Shown here: in pieces, positions 1-8,762 of the stretch
How positions within the stretch are numbered: the first letter of the stretch is position 1
Layout: each line of letters opens with the position of its first letter
DNA from: Patescibacteria group bacterium UBA6899
GTDB taxonomy: Bacteria; Patescibacteriota; Minisyncoccia; Phycocordibacterales; UBA6899
Assembly: GCA_002451235.1 (NCBI GenBank)
Contig: DKBN01000006.1
Location: forward strand, 33,838 to 67,749
Direction of reading: 5' to 3'
Length of the DNA stretch: 33,912 nt
Program-made: the position numbers and the translations under genes
The notes under the pieces: generated by a model
Told to the model about the DNA's origin: nothing
Seen by the model: only the letters and a program-made list of their open reading frames with translations
The model's database searches: none

Positions 1-404
1 CGCACGACTTGTATTGGTGGGTTATAGCGCACTTGGAGTACCGGAAACAATATCTTTCCGGCGGAGGCAAAGGTCTTGGCCATTTGTTTAACCTCCTCTT
101 CCGTGAATGCGAGCGGCTTTTCCACTATTGCGTGCTTCCCGGATTTTGCGGCGTCACTCGCGATCGCGAGGTGAGTGCCATTGGGCGTACAGATACTGAC
201 AACATCAACATCATCACGTTCGAGGATCTTCCGATAATCCGTCGTATGATCGACACCGCGCTCCTTCGCGATCTTCTCTGCCCGCTCGGGGAGCACATCA
301 CATACCGCAACTAATTTCGCCTGCGGCACGAGGTCGAACGCGGCAAGATGTTGGATGGATATCCTTCCACAACCAATCAATCCAAATCTGATCCTCTTTT
401 CCAT
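1..404 (-). CDS. Gfo/Idh/MocA-family oxidoreductase, N-terminal part (runs off window)
   Basis: The frame stays open from an ATG at 404 to the window edge (134 codons seen), so the C-terminal part is missing. The protein opens with a Rossmann strand and nucleotide-binding loop (FGLIGCGRIS, residues 7-16), then a VVSICTPNGTH segment and the family hallmark VEKPLAF, the EKP motif whose Lys is catalytic in this family. Members are NAD(P)-dependent sugar or nucleotide-sugar dehydrogenases; the close fit to WbpB-type UDP-sugar 3-dehydrogenases is suggestive only. It lies 29 bases after the stop of the GT2 gene and is probably the next gene of the operon. No clear Shine-Dalgarno is seen; a TAGAAT box lies 12 bases before the ATG. 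A role in making an unusual sugar is inferred from context. Confidence 0.85.
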   Translation of the reverse strand, partial: MEKRIRFGLIGCGRISIQHLAAFDLVPQAKLVAVCDVLPERAEKIAKERGVDHTTDYRKILERDDVDVVSICTPNGTHLAIASDAAKSGKHAIVEKPLAFTEEEVKQMAKTFASAGKILFPVLQVRYNPPIQVV

Positions 405-433
405 ATTCGTACAAAGATTCTAGTAAATGATAA

Positions 434-1324
434 TTATCTCGCGGGAACATATCGATTTGTCCACATTTTCAATCGAACAAGCAGCAGGTGTGCATAGCTT
501 CTTGGGTTCCATTTTATTGCCAATACGTTTTCGAGCTCGTGCGCCGCATCGAGGTAGTTCCCGACATCTCTATACCACATAGCGAGAAGAAAATGATGCT
601 TTATGTACGCGCTTGGCCGGGATCGGAACACATCATCATATCTTTCCAGCAATTGCTTTCTTCCGGAAATACGTTTTTGTAAATTCGAACCGATATGATC
701 GTGGATCGAGCCGGAATATGCGCGAACAAGTGGTCGGTCGATCCCCATACCCTCAAAAGCTTGCGAGACCCGAAACATCCATTCGATCTCTTGATGACTG
801 GGTTGTTGCTCACTCCATCCGCCTATTTGTTCATAGACCTGACGCCGAATCATGATCGTTAAACCAAGGAAGAGGTTGAAATTTTGCACTAATTGTTCGA
901 AATAATCTGCCTGACCGGAAGGGACATGTGTAACTGTTTCATTTTTTTCTGTAAGCAAATAGGACCCAGAAAAACAATATCCGACCCTTTCAGTGGTCTT
1001 TTCGAGTTCTGCCAGCTGGACATTGATTTTCTCTGGTAGCCACTCGTCGTCATCATCAAGGAATCCGATATATGCGCCATGTGAGACCGCCATCGCAGTA
1101 TTTCGCGCCGCTGCACCGCCCTTGTTCCGGTCATGCTTGATATATCGGATACGTGGGTCCGCAAATTTCTTTACCTCCGCTTCAGCTGGGTCTTCGGGGC
1201 AATCATCAACAATAATAAGTTCCCAATCGGGTTCAGTCTGTGCGAGTGCAGATTGTATCGCTCTCCCTATCAGGTGCTTTCTCCGATAGGTTGGCATGAT
1301 GATCGAAACTTTGGGGATTCTCAT
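434..1324 (-). CDS. Family 2 glycosyltransferase
   Basis: The 296-residue protein is a GT-A fold inverting transferase. It begins with VSIIMPTYRRKHLIGRAIQS, continues with ELIIVDDCPEDP, and carries GGAAARNTAM followed by GFLDDDDEW (about residues 91-99), the metal- and nucleotide-binding DxD region of GT2 enzymes. The C-terminal half has GWSEQQPSHQEIEWMFRVS, the usual acceptor-side ED/E motif region. There are no membrane spans, so it probably acts at the cytoplasmic face on a lipid-linked acceptor. Its ATG overlaps the asparagine synthase stop as ATGA, which indicates translational coupling. Base composition is slightly more AT-rich than its neighbours. Donor and acceptor cannot be told from sequence. 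Confidence 0.9.
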   Translation of the reverse strand: MRIPKVSIIMPTYRRKHLIGRAIQSALAQTEPDWELIIVDDCPEDPAEAEVKKFADPRIRYIKHDRNKGGAAARNTAMAVSHGAYIGFLDDDDEWLPEKINVQLAELEKTTERVGYCFSGSYLLTEKNETVTHVPSGQADYFEQLVQNFNLFLGLTIMIRRQVYEQIGGWSEQQPSHQEIEWMFRVSQAFEGMGIDRPLVRAYSGSIHDHIGSNLQKRISGRKQLLERYDDVFRSRPSAYIKHHFLLAMWYRDVGNYLDAAHELENVLAIKWNPRSYAHLLLVRLKMWTNRYVPAR

Positions 1325-3177
1325 GGGGTTATTTTAAACTCCCTCGCCCATACTTGGAAGAAGAAGATCGGCAGAAATTGCTTGAGAGTAGCAAGCGAAT
1401 GAACGCTGACGCCACGGAGCGTGTCTTTTTGGAGCGCGTGTAGATCGAAAAGTTCGTTCGTCGGCATGTAATATTCTTTCGACAACACCTCGCGCACGAA
1501 TGCGCCAAATTCTCCGTTCATCCATTCCGCGACCGGAGCATTCCAACCGCTTTTCCTCTTCCCAGTGATATAGGGAGGAAGCGTCCCTTCATAGGCCTCG
1601 CGCATCGGACGTTTGAGAGAGGGCGTCATCCGCTCCTTCGCACTCATGGATTCGGCGTACCGAACGACATCGCGCGCGAGGAACGGGAATCTCCCCTCGA
1701 GCCCGAAATGCATCGCGATCTTATCTGTGCGGAGAAACGCTTCGTCTGCGAGCCAATAATACCGATCGCGCATCGCGATCCCTGAGACTTTATCCAAAGG
1801 CGAGAACAAATTCCCTGGTGTTTCTTGCCTGATCCGCGCTGCGAGCGTTCTGAGGTTCGCCCTCCCCATTTTCCGAATGGTGCGATTCCCAACCACGGGC
1901 ATGATCTTATTGATATACATCCAAAGCGTCGTCGGATCGGAGAGCGATGCAATGTGTCCCCATGGCATCAAACCGCCGGTCCATTCTTTGTATCCATACC
2001 CAAGATCCATGAGCGTCTTCGGCCATCTCTCGTATCGTCTCGCGATGTTTCTCGCATTGAGGTATTTCGGATATCCAAGAAAGAGCTCGTCGCCGCCGGT
2101 CCCGTCGAGAAGGACCACGATATCCTTCGCCGCCTCCTGGGTCAGGAGCCAATATGCGGGCGTCGAATGGTTGTAGCGTGGCTCTTCCATCGCTTGGATG
2201 GTCGGCACGACCGCATCAATAAAATCCTTCTCACGCACGAGGAACTCATGATGATCGATCCGATATTCATTCGCGAGACGCGCAGCAAGGTCGGCATCCT
2301 CATTTATTGAAGGGTCTTTCGCCTCGAACCGCGTCGTGTACGTCCGGATCATATCGGGGACCCGAAGCGAGAGTTCGTGAAGGAGTGCGGTCGAATCCAT
2401 TCCCCCGGAAAGGAAGAGGCCGAACGGTCTCAATCCCATTGTGTGACGTTTTGCAGAATCGCCGAGTACTTCTCTTAGCCGCTTAGGCGAATGTTCGATG
2501 CTTGCTTCCGCCGGAAGGAACCCCTCCGTATATCTCTCCTTCTTCATCTCGCCGCTTTCAATATCGATGGTTGCCGCTTCTCCGGGGGCAAGCTTGCTAA
2601 TACCCGCAAAGAGTGTCTTCCTTCCGGGAACATACCCCATGAGAAAAAACATCTGTGCTGCTTCAATGTCGAGCTTCGATCCGGCCCCGGCTGAGAGAAG
2701 ACCGCGGATCTCGGAGGAAAAAGCAAGGCGGCCGTCGATCATTGCGGTATGGATCGGTTTGATGCCGGCGGTATCTCGCGCAAGGAGGAGTGTTCCCTTC
2801 TTGCGATCGTAAAACGCAAGCGCGAACATGCCATCGAGCTTGTGGAGAAAATTTCCCCCGAAACGCGTCAGACCCTTGAAGAGCACCTCTGTGTCTCCCC
2901 TGGTCGAGAAACGATCTCCGTAGCCTTCGAGCTCTTTTTTTAGTTCTTCGTAATTATACATCTCACCGTTGTAGGCCAATGCATACGTCTCATCGGGGGA
3001 AACGAATGGTTGGCGACCGCTGTTTGGGTCGTCAGTGATCGCAAGAAGATTGTGCCCGAGCGTAACGTCATCGGATACGAATATGCCGGTACCGTCCGGA
3101 CCGCGATGGCGCGTCGCTTCGTTCATCCGCTTCACGCGTTCCTCGTCGCGCCCAATGATGCCGTTGATGCCGCACAT
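1321..3177 (-). CDS. asnB: Asparagine synthase (glutamine-hydrolysing)
   Basis: This 618-residue class II amidotransferase has the nucleophile Cys2 (MCGINGIIG), RHRGPDG at about 24-30, the glutamine-binding YNGEMYNY near 69-76, and RDTAGIKP near 134-141. The synthetase half has the pyrophosphate loop SGGMDST at 257-263 and a later GTGGDELFLGY. In glycan clusters such proteins often amidate uronic acids or other carboxylated sugars, not free aspartate; with dehydrogenase and epimerase genes for uronates elsewhere in the window that role is plausible but inferred. A TAGAAT hexamer lies exactly six bases before the ATG and overlaps the stop of the upstream gene, so an internal leaderless start is possible. 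It overlaps the downstream GT2 by four bases. Confidence 0.92.
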   Translation of the reverse strand: MCGINGIIGRDEERVKRMNEATRHRGPDGTGIFVSDDVTLGHNLLAITDDPNSGRQPFVSPDETYALAYNGEMYNYEELKKELEGYGDRFSTRGDTEVLFKGLTRFGGNFLHKLDGMFALAFYDRKKGTLLLARDTAGIKPIHTAMIDGRLAFSSEIRGLLSAGAGSKLDIEAAQMFFLMGYVPGRKTLFAGISKLAPGEAATIDIESGEMKKERYTEGFLPAEASIEHSPKRLREVLGDSAKRHTMGLRPFGLFLSGGMDSTALLHELSLRVPDMIRTYTTRFEAKDPSINEDADLAARLANEYRIDHHEFLVREKDFIDAVVPTIQAMEEPRYNHSTPAYWLLTQEAAKDIVVLLDGTGGDELFLGYPKYLNARNIARRYERWPKTLMDLGYGYKEWTGGLMPWGHIASLSDPTTLWMYINKIMPVVGNRTIRKMGRANLRTLAARIRQETPGNLFSPLDKVSGIAMRDRYYWLADEAFLRTDKIAMHFGLEGRFPFLARDVVRYAESMSAKERMTPSLKRPMREAYEGTLPPYITGKRKSGWNAPVAEWMNGEFGAFVREVLSKEYYMPTNELFDLHALQKDTLRGVSVHSLATLKQFLPIFFFQVWAREFKITP

Positions 3178-3186
3178 ACATTCATT

Positions 3187-3936
3187 CTAACCCAAAATGC
3201 GGCGCAAACGTTTTATTGCTCCGACCACATGCGACCTCGCTTGTTGGGTTGGGGAGAGATAGTGGTTCAAACGCTTGAAGTACGGATTGTCTGCGGCGTC
3301 CGCCTCGATGTAGCGGAACGCGAGTCCTGTCTTCCATGCGGCGTAATTGAAGCTCATCTGGTCGCGTTTCGTCCGCGTCACGATCTCCTGCCACCAGACG
3401 CTCATCGTCTCCTTGACCTTCGGATCGAGGTGCCGACGCAGCATGACACAGCTCCAGAGGATACCGCGGTCGTCAGGGAATCCTTCTTTCTCGTACGCTT
3501 CCATTTGCGCCCTCACGAGCTCGGGATCCTCCTGCCGTTTTCCCTTACTCGCCGTCTCGATGAGATAGTCGGCACTCTCGCGGACCGAGCGAAGTGGGAA
3601 TTCCTTGCTCTTCGCATGATCGTAGACAGCCATTGCGGCGTCTTTCAGTCCTGAATGGACCAACTCCCACACATCGTCGCGTATGAGCATGTTCCCATCG
3701 ACCCAGACCGACGTCTCGTATTCCGGCAAATATTCGTGTGCGAGGATCTTCACACGCCGCGCGCTCCTGGTCGGATCGCCAGGGACCGGAGGAGCGATCT
3801 TGCGCACCTGCCAGATACGCGAAGAAAGATCCTGATCGGTGAAACACACAAAGTCTACCCCGACCGGGCGTACGCGTGGCTCAATAATGGAATCCTTTTT
3901 CCCGAAGATCGCTGTATAGACGACGAACGAATTCAT
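3187..3936 (-). CDS. DUF616 / TOD1-MUCI70-like glycosyltransferase domain protein
   Basis: The 249-residue protein starts with VVYTAIFGKKD, then VDFVCFTDQD, and has the central KILAHEYLPEYETSVWVDGN. This combination (YTAIFGxYD-like start, KxxxHxxxPxYxxSxWxDxN core) is typical of the DUF616 family, which also contains plant TOD1/MUCI70 proteins and is regarded as glycosyltransferase-like. The WVDGN acidic motif would replace the DxD of other GT-A enzymes. It is soluble. Its ATG overlaps the RmlD-like stop as ATGA, and asnB begins nine bases after its stop, so it belongs to the same operon. Sugar specificity cannot be inferred. Confidence 0.75.
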   Translation of the reverse strand: MNSFVVYTAIFGKKDSIIEPRVRPVGVDFVCFTDQDLSSRIWQVRKIAPPVPGDPTRSARRVKILAHEYLPEYETSVWVDGNMLIRDDVWELVHSGLKDAAMAVYDHAKSKEFPLRSVRESADYLIETASKGKRQEDPELVRAQMEAYEKEGFPDDRGILWSCVMLRRHLDPKVKETMSVWWQEIVTRTKRDQMSFNYAAWKTGLAFRYIEADAADNPYFKRLNHYLSPTQQARSHVVGAIKRLRRILG

Positions 3937-4799
3937 GGGGCGGAAAGCTGTGCACGCTCTTTCAGATACCGGGTAAGCGCGTCTTGCCAGGGAGGAAGCG
4001 GAGCAAATCCAAGCGATTTTAGTTTCGCGTTCTTGAGCGTGCTTTTGCGCGGCCGTCGCATCTCTCCCTCTTTCTCCTCAGTCGCGCTGGGAAAGACGAG
4101 GTCCGTCCTCCCCTCTGCCGCGAATATCGCTCTGGCGAACTCGTACCATGAGGAGGCGCCATCCCCCGTCACATGATAAACGCCAAACGGTACGCCGCGC
4201 ACGACCATCTCCACGACACGATCGGCCAGATCCCGCGCGTATGTCGGCTTGGTAAATTGATCGTTAACGACATGCGTCTGCTCTCCCGCTTGCGCCCTCG
4301 CTCTCATTTTCTCGACGAAATTTCCGAGTGGGGCCGCGAATGCGCCGAAGATCGCACTTGTGCGAATGATGAGGTGCCGTTCTCCTCCAGCGCGGGTCAG
4401 TTCTTCTCCCCGGAGCTTCGTCTCCCCGTACGTATTGATCGGATGAGGAGCATCATCTTCGGCATATTCACCACGCTCGCCGTCGAACACGTAATCCGTG
4501 CTGATATAGATCACGATAGCGCCATGCTTCTGGGTGAGGTCGGATACCATTCCCGCGCCTTCCGCATTCACGCGCTCCGCCTCTCTCGGATCTCGTTCAC
4601 TATGAGCGACGGGGAGCCATGCGGTGTTGATGACGAGATCGGGTCTTTCGCGTTCGAACGTCCTTGCAAGCGACGCCTCATCGGTCACATCGCATTCGTT
4701 TCGTGATGGAACGGTCACGGGGAAACCGGCCGCGGCGAATGCTCGGACCAGGTCGCTTCCCAATTGTCCCCCGCCGCCGATGACGCAGACGCGCTTCAT
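3933..4799 (-). CDS. rfbD: dTDP-4-dehydrorhamnose reductase-like (RmlD) SDR protein
   Basis: This 288-residue extended short-chain dehydrogenase starts VCVIGGGGQLGSDLVRAF (Rossmann GxxGxxG), has NECDVTD, NTAWLPVAHSERDP, the YISTDYVFDG strand with the catalytic Thr/Asp region, and YGETKLRGEE carrying the YxxxK pair. These are RmlD-family features; the usual enzyme reduces dTDP-4-keto-L-rhamnose to dTDP-L-rhamnose. RmlA, B and C are not in the window, so it could serve a related 4-keto-deoxysugar. I chose the ATG at 4799, one base after the upstream stop, over a TTG three codons earlier. The stop overlaps the next start as ATGA. Confidence 0.85.
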   Translation of the reverse strand: MKRVCVIGGGGQLGSDLVRAFAAAGFPVTVPSRNECDVTDEASLARTFERERPDLVINTAWLPVAHSERDPREAERVNAEGAGMVSDLTQKHGAIVIYISTDYVFDGERGEYAEDDAPHPINTYGETKLRGEELTRAGGERHLIIRTSAIFGAFAAPLGNFVEKMRARAQAGEQTHVVNDQFTKPTYARDLADRVVEMVVRGVPFGVYHVTGDGASSWYEFARAIFAAEGRTDLVFPSATEEKEGEMRRPRKSTLKNAKLKSLGFAPLPPWQDALTRYLKERAQLSAP

Positions 4800-4800
4800 A

Positions 4801-6045
4801 TCATTCAACGATTCGCGGGGACGGAAGCGGAACGATGAATTGCATTCCCTTCGCGTGGTATGGTTCGCATTTCTTCATGATCGGCTCCGCGTAGTTCCAT
4901 GCGAGAATGAGAAGATGGTCCGGAGTCTTTTCTTGAAGTGCGGATGAAGATGTCACTGGAATGTGAGTGCCGGGCGTGAACAGTCCTTGCTTGAACGGAC
5001 TATCGTCCACGATATATTCGACAAGTTCGGGACCGATGCCGAAATAATTCAAGAGCGTGTTCCCCTTCGCCGGGGCACCGTAGCCCGCCACGCGCTTCCC
5101 GTCTTTTCGAAGATCACAGAGCATGCGCGTGAGTTCTGTCTTGATCCCGTCCACCTCCTTAGCGAATGCCTGATAGGTCTCCGGTTCTTGCGTGCGGAGA
5201 TCCTCTTCTTTCTTGATCCTCGCCGCAAGCCGCTCAGTCGTAGCGTATCGGCCTTTTTCATGGCAAGCGAAGATACGGAGCGACCCGCCGTGGCTCTCGA
5301 CGTCCTTCACGTCAAAGATCCGGAGACCGTGCGACGAAAAGAACGGAAGAAGCGGACGGATAGAGATGTACGACACATGTTCGTGGTAGACCGTATCGAA
5401 GAGCTTGTCCCGCAAAAGCACGATAAGGTCCGGGGCTTCGATCACGAATACTCCGTCGTCAGAGAGAAGCGCTTCCACTCCTTTAAGGATATTATCGAGA
5501 TCGTGGATATGCGCGAAAACGTTGTTTGCTGTGATCGACTTTGCCGCCCCCCTTTCTTTCAGGATCCTCTTCGCGAGCTCTTCTCCGAAATATTCCGGCC
5601 AGGTCTCGACGCCTTCCTCCGTCGCCTTTTCCGCGATAGCGACGGCGGGATCGATCCCGAGAACGCGCGCACCAAGTGCCTGGAATGGCCGAAGCAAGAT
5701 GCCGTCGTTCGAACCGATATCGACAGCAAGTGCATCCTTCATGCCGCCGACGGTCTCGGCGACATCCTGGGCGTATCCTTCAAAATGCCGCACAAAGATG
5801 GGGGAGGTCGACGAAACGTAGACATAGGCGCGAAAAAGAATATCGGGGTGAACGACATGCGCGAGCTGGACAAACCCGCACATTTCGCAGATCGCGACCC
5901 GAAGCGGAAACTTTTCCTCACGAGCAAAATCCTTCTCGGCGAGGAACGCATTCGCGGGCGGTTGATCGCCAAGATCGAGGAACTGGGTGAGTTTGGGTGA
6001 CTTGCAGAGGCGGCAATGAGTGTTCTGGATGACCTTTTCGTCCAT
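4801..6045 (-). CDS. Zinc-binding sugar C-methyltransferase-like protein
   Basis: The 414-residue protein matches the three-part NDP-sugar C-methyltransferase layout (TylC3/NovU-like). An N-terminal zinc ribbon has THCRLC near residues 9-14 and ICEMCGF about 35 residues later. The SAM domain has ALAVDIGSNDGILLRPF. The C-terminal domain has VAGYGAPAKGNTLLNYF and IVDDSPFKQG, where such enzymes place a second Rossmann fold. They methylate a carbon of a 4-keto sugar nucleotide, which fits the RmlD-like reductase downstream. I chose the ATG at 6045 because an extended -10 lies just upstream and the protein then begins close to the ribbon, as in the family. An in-frame ATG at 6087 is the alternative. 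Confidence 0.82.
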   Translation of the reverse strand: MDEKVIQNTHCRLCKSPKLTQFLDLGDQPPANAFLAEKDFAREEKFPLRVAICEMCGFVQLAHVVHPDILFRAYVYVSSTSPIFVRHFEGYAQDVAETVGGMKDALAVDIGSNDGILLRPFQALGARVLGIDPAVAIAEKATEEGVETWPEYFGEELAKRILKERGAAKSITANNVFAHIHDLDNILKGVEALLSDDGVFVIEAPDLIVLLRDKLFDTVYHEHVSYISIRPLLPFFSSHGLRIFDVKDVESHGGSLRIFACHEKGRYATTERLAARIKKEEDLRTQEPETYQAFAKEVDGIKTELTRMLCDLRKDGKRVAGYGAPAKGNTLLNYFGIGPELVEYIVDDSPFKQGLFTPGTHIPVTSSSALQEKTPDHLLILAWNYAEPIMKKCEPYHAKGMQFIVPLPSPRIVE

Positions 6046-6055
6046 AGATCGGGCC

Positions 6056-6064
6056 ACTATAACA
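6056..6064 (-). promoter_or_regulatory. Extended -10 promoter, near-leaderless, for the left operon
   Basis: On the minus strand TGT-TATAGT is followed by 10 bases and the ATG at 6045. Transcription starting 6-7 bases after the hexamer would leave a leader of about 3-4 bases. A terminator lies just upstream at about 6122-6152, so a new promoter is expected here. No good -35 is visible. Confidence 0.55.
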
Positions 6065-6120
6065 GACCCATTCGGGTTTTGCGACATGCATCTGAGAACC
6101 CCCCGTTTCGGTGTATCGTC

Positions 6121-6152
6121 GCAAAAGAAAACGGGAGGATCGCTCCTCCCGT
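6121..6152 (-). terminator. Rho-independent terminator after the DUF218-like pair
   Basis: Read on the minus strand, a perfect 9-bp stem (ACGGGAGGA / TCCTCCCGT, positions 6131-6139 and 6144-6152) with a 4-base loop is followed by TTTCTTTTGC. It starts 12 bases after the stop at 6164 and separates that gene from the left operon. Confidence 0.88.
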
Positions 6153-6163
6153 CATCAACAACT

Positions 6164-6880
6164 TCAACCCTTCACTCGGCGGTCCCGTCGGTCAAGATAT
6201 GCGAGCACATCGCCCGGTTTTGCCGGCTGGTCGTATGAGAGCCAGCGGGCTATCTCAGTGACGCAGAAGTCCGTCGGCGTCCCCAAGAGCGTTCCTTGGG
6301 AATGCGACGTGTCCTCGTCCCAAAGGAATCCGCTCGAAACATCGGCGAACACGTTGAGATGCGGAGCAATCGCGTTCGCGACCGCTACGAACCCGGCAAA
6401 GCACCGCGCGATGTGAAAACCCGGGGCGACGATCGTGAGATCCTCGACGCCGTTCTTCACGCACCAGCGCACCACCGGTTCTGCCTCAGTAAAGCTGTTG
6501 ATCCGCTCCACTCCTGTGCCATCTTTGTAGAGCGCGCCCGGGATCGGAACGATGTCCTCAACATACACACCTGCGTCGATAAGCATACGACCCCAGACGA
6601 GCGCCCCCTCGTACCCCTCTGCCCCGCCCTTCTCGGCAAGAAGGATCTTGGGACGCTTGCCGAAGCGATTCGCATCGAGGACGATCTCCGTTCCGCGCGC
6701 GATGTTGTACCGCGCGAATGCCTGAGTATGGGTCATCAGGTAAATGACATCCGGAATACGCTTCCTGTTGGCAACGTCCCCCATGGCTCGCATGAGAACC
6801 GCGGTTCCCTGGATGATCATTTCGACCGGTTTTCCCGCGATCGAGTCGACCGCTTTCGTAACTTCCTGGTTCCGCCTCAC
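6164..6880 (-). CDS. DUF218/YdcF-like protein, copy 1
   Basis: The 238-residue soluble protein contains PDVIYLMTHT, KILLAEKGGAEGYEGA, ERINSFTEAEPVVRWC and LTIVAPGFHIARCFAGF. Their order resembles DUF218 (SanA/YdcF) proteins: a GG turn, an E-rich helix, the S-x-x-T-x-E segment, and VTSxFHxxRA. There is no signal peptide or anchor, unlike SanA. It is clearly paralogous to the gene at 6937-7701; both end with HSQGTLxGTPxDF and LxxxDxRD. The GTG start at 6880 is supported by AAGGAGG six bases upstream, one of the strongest Shine-Dalgarno sequences in the window. A terminator follows. The biochemical role is unknown; the family assignment is moderate. Confidence 0.8.
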   Translation of the reverse strand: MRRNQEVTKAVDSIAGKPVEMIIQGTAVLMRAMGDVANRKRIPDVIYLMTHTQAFARYNIARGTEIVLDANRFGKRPKILLAEKGGAEGYEGALVWGRMLIDAGVYVEDIVPIPGALYKDGTGVERINSFTEAEPVVRWCVKNGVEDLTIVAPGFHIARCFAGFVAVANAIAPHLNVFADVSSGFLWDEDTSHSQGTLLGTPTDFCVTEIARWLSYDQPAKPGDVLAYLDRRDRRVKG

Positions 6881-6936
6881 TTAGCCCTCCTTGGGTGAAA
6901 TGAAAAGATTACCGGTCCACATTGTAACATTTTACT

Positions 6937-7701
6937 CTATTTTGTCAATAACTCTCGTACCATTTTGTCTCTTTGGTCCATCCATATAAGGATCTCATTC
7001 GGACTGGCTAGGTTAGCGTATGTGAGTGTCTTTTTCGACTCTTCCAAAGAAAAATCTACGGGAGTTCCCTGAAGAGTCCCTTGCGAGTGAACCCCGGGGA
7101 GATCCCAACGTATGGGGCCTGCGACTCGGGCGAAGAACATAATGCCACTCTGAAGCGTTCGCTCTACCCGTACGAGTGACGCGTAGATCCGTGTGAGGTG
7201 AAATGCTGGAGCGACGACGACACATGATGTTGCTCCCATCTCCTTCAGCGTGGCGACGAGCGCGAGCGATTCGGTCCCGGTATTTATCAGCCACGATCCC
7301 TGATATTCATAGCGCGAACCCAAAACAGGGATATGTCTATCAAGCGGAACACCATTCATGAGCAATTTCTTTTTCCATTCCTCTCCTCCCGAGAATCCGG
7401 AAGTCGCTGGTTCGCCGCAATAAAGCATTTTAGGGTTCCATCCCAGCGCGCGATATTTCTTGAAAAGCTCTTCTCCTTTCTTGATGACCACCTCGGAAAA
7501 TGACGTCGCTTGTCCAAAAAGATAGATCGCATCGATCGGAACAGGGACCGGACTCCCGACATCATCGATGATCCGGTCTTTGACGACCAGGAGCTGCGTT
7601 AATTCTTCAGATGTGATGGAGCCGGGGTCTCTTGACGGGATCATCCCAAAAAATTCCGGGAACTCTTCACGAGAAGTTTTTTCCTGCATTGTTGTATTCA
7701 T
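6937..7701 (-). CDS. DUF218/YdcF-like protein, copy 2
   Basis: The 254-residue protein has PIDAIYLFGQATS, KMLYCGEPATSGFSGGEEW, TGTESLALVATLKE and CVVVAPAFHLTRIYASL, the same motif order as its neighbour at 6164-6880. The C-terminal HSQGTLQGTPVDF and MDQRDK match the other copy, so the pair arose by duplication. Divergence is large elsewhere, which suggests separate substrates. I chose the ATG at 7701 because it overlaps the GT4 stop as ATGA; an upstream in-frame start at 7719 lies inside the GT4. It seems translationally coupled to the glycosyltransferase, so a part in the same glycan pathway is likely. No function can be named. Confidence 0.8.
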   Translation of the reverse strand: MNTTMQEKTSREEFPEFFGMIPSRDPGSITSEELTQLLVVKDRIIDDVGSPVPVPIDAIYLFGQATSFSEVVIKKGEELFKKYRALGWNPKMLYCGEPATSGFSGGEEWKKKLLMNGVPLDRHIPVLGSRYEYQGSWLINTGTESLALVATLKEMGATSCVVVAPAFHLTRIYASLVRVERTLQSGIMFFARVAGPIRWDLPGVHSQGTLQGTPVDFSLEESKKTLTYANLASPNEILIWMDQRDKMVRELLTK

Positions 7702-8762
7702 GTGACGACATCGAACCATTCATGAAGTTCCCGAAGCAATTCCGTCCCGATCACCTCCTGCGTCGAGGTGCGAAGATACGTCTCATATGCAGCCTTCCCC
7801 ATCTCTTCCGCTTTTCCGCTATCTTTGAGCTCACGGATCTTTCGTGCGACGTCCTCCGCGTCTCCCTGCTTGACCGTGATCACATCCCTCCCGGGAGTGA
7901 ATAACTCGCGGATACCGGGTCCTTCGACGTTGATCGAGGCACGTGCCATCGCCGCCGCTTCATAGAGTTTATTGGGGATCGCGCGCCCGACACGGGGAAC
8001 ATCGCCGATGAGCCCGACGCATGCGTCCGCGTTCCCGATAAATCCTTTGATCTCGGACTGCGGGAGGAAGCCGTGGAATGTGATGTTCGTGAGACCGAGA
8101 TCTGAAGCAAGCGCCTGGGTTCGTTTCGCCTCTTGACCTGATCCGATCATTGTGAAATGGATCGACGGGTCGCCTGCGAGGATCTTCGCGGCGCGTACAA
8201 GAACGTCCGTCCCCTGGACAGGGATGTATTTCCCGTGGAATTCGACTTCGAATGTCGTTCTATCCTTCTTCCATTCCATAGGAGAGAAGACGTCATGGTC
8301 TGCCCCGATATAGGCGACGAACATCTTCCTTCTCGGGATGAAGAACTCTTTCATGAAATATTCGGCATTTCCCCTCGTATCAAGAAGTGTCGCGTCAGTG
8401 CAGGCGCTGCCGAGCCAATCGATCACCCAATAGAGAAGGGCTTTCGGACTATACGGATTCGCAAGTTTTCGGTCGTAGACCCACGCGTCATAGAGCGAAA
8501 AGAGTGGCTCCCAGACGATCCGCTTGTTGGTGATGAACCGCGCGAAAAGAGGCATGGAACGGAACCCGCCCTGCCCCACGATCATGACGTCGTAGTTCCC
8601 GATCTCTCGATGTTTCGTATAGAGCGCTCGGAGCTTCGAGAACATACTCCCCTCCGAGATGTTACACTCGACGACGGTAGCGCCCGCGAGCCGCAGACCT
8701 TTGATCAGGATCCGTGTCCGGGCATACTCCGGGGCATAATCGCCAAAATAGCAGATCGTCAT
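7698..8762 (-). CDS. Family 4 glycosyltransferase
   Basis: This 354-residue GT-B enzyme begins MTICYFGDYAPEYARTRIL, with an acceptor-side Rossmann domain to about residue 165 and a donor domain with FEVEFHGKYIPVQGTDVLVRA, FTMIGSGQE, ITFHGFLPQSE and the NKLYEAAAMARASI helix that holds the catalytic E-x7-E region (shorter than usual). It is probably a retaining cytosolic transferase. The start at 8762 is chosen over 8771 because a broken copy of this gene's start at 9931 begins at the same codon and overlaps the upstream gene as ATGA. The gene has been separated from its original upstream neighbour by the plus-strand methyltransferase and now has no obvious promoter or ribosome site. Confidence 0.88.
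   Translation of the reverse strand: MTICYFGDYAPEYARTRILIKGLRLAGATVVECNISEGSMFSKLRALYTKHREIGNYDVMIVGQGGFRSMPLFARFITNKRIVWEPLFSLYDAWVYDRKLANPYSPKALLYWVIDWLGSACTDATLLDTRGNAEYFMKEFFIPRRKMFVAYIGADHDVFSPMEWKKDRTTFEVEFHGKYIPVQGTDVLVRAAKILAGDPSIHFTMIGSGQEAKRTQALASDLGLTNITFHGFLPQSEIKGFIGNADACVGLIGDVPRVGRAIPNKLYEAAAMARASINVEGPGIRELFTPGRDVITVKQGDAEDVARKIRELKDSGKAEEMGKAAYETYLRTSTQEVIGTELLRELHEWFDVVT

Noticed and set aside
1825..2310. Plus-strand open frame of 161 codons
   Set aside because: Antisense to asparagine synthase, which has all its motifs; no start signal.
4963..6000. A 345-codon plus-strand open frame
   Set aside because: It lies antisense to the C-methyltransferase gene, has no recognisable motifs, and is very rich in Arg and charged residues, as expected from the opposite strand of a GC-rich gene.
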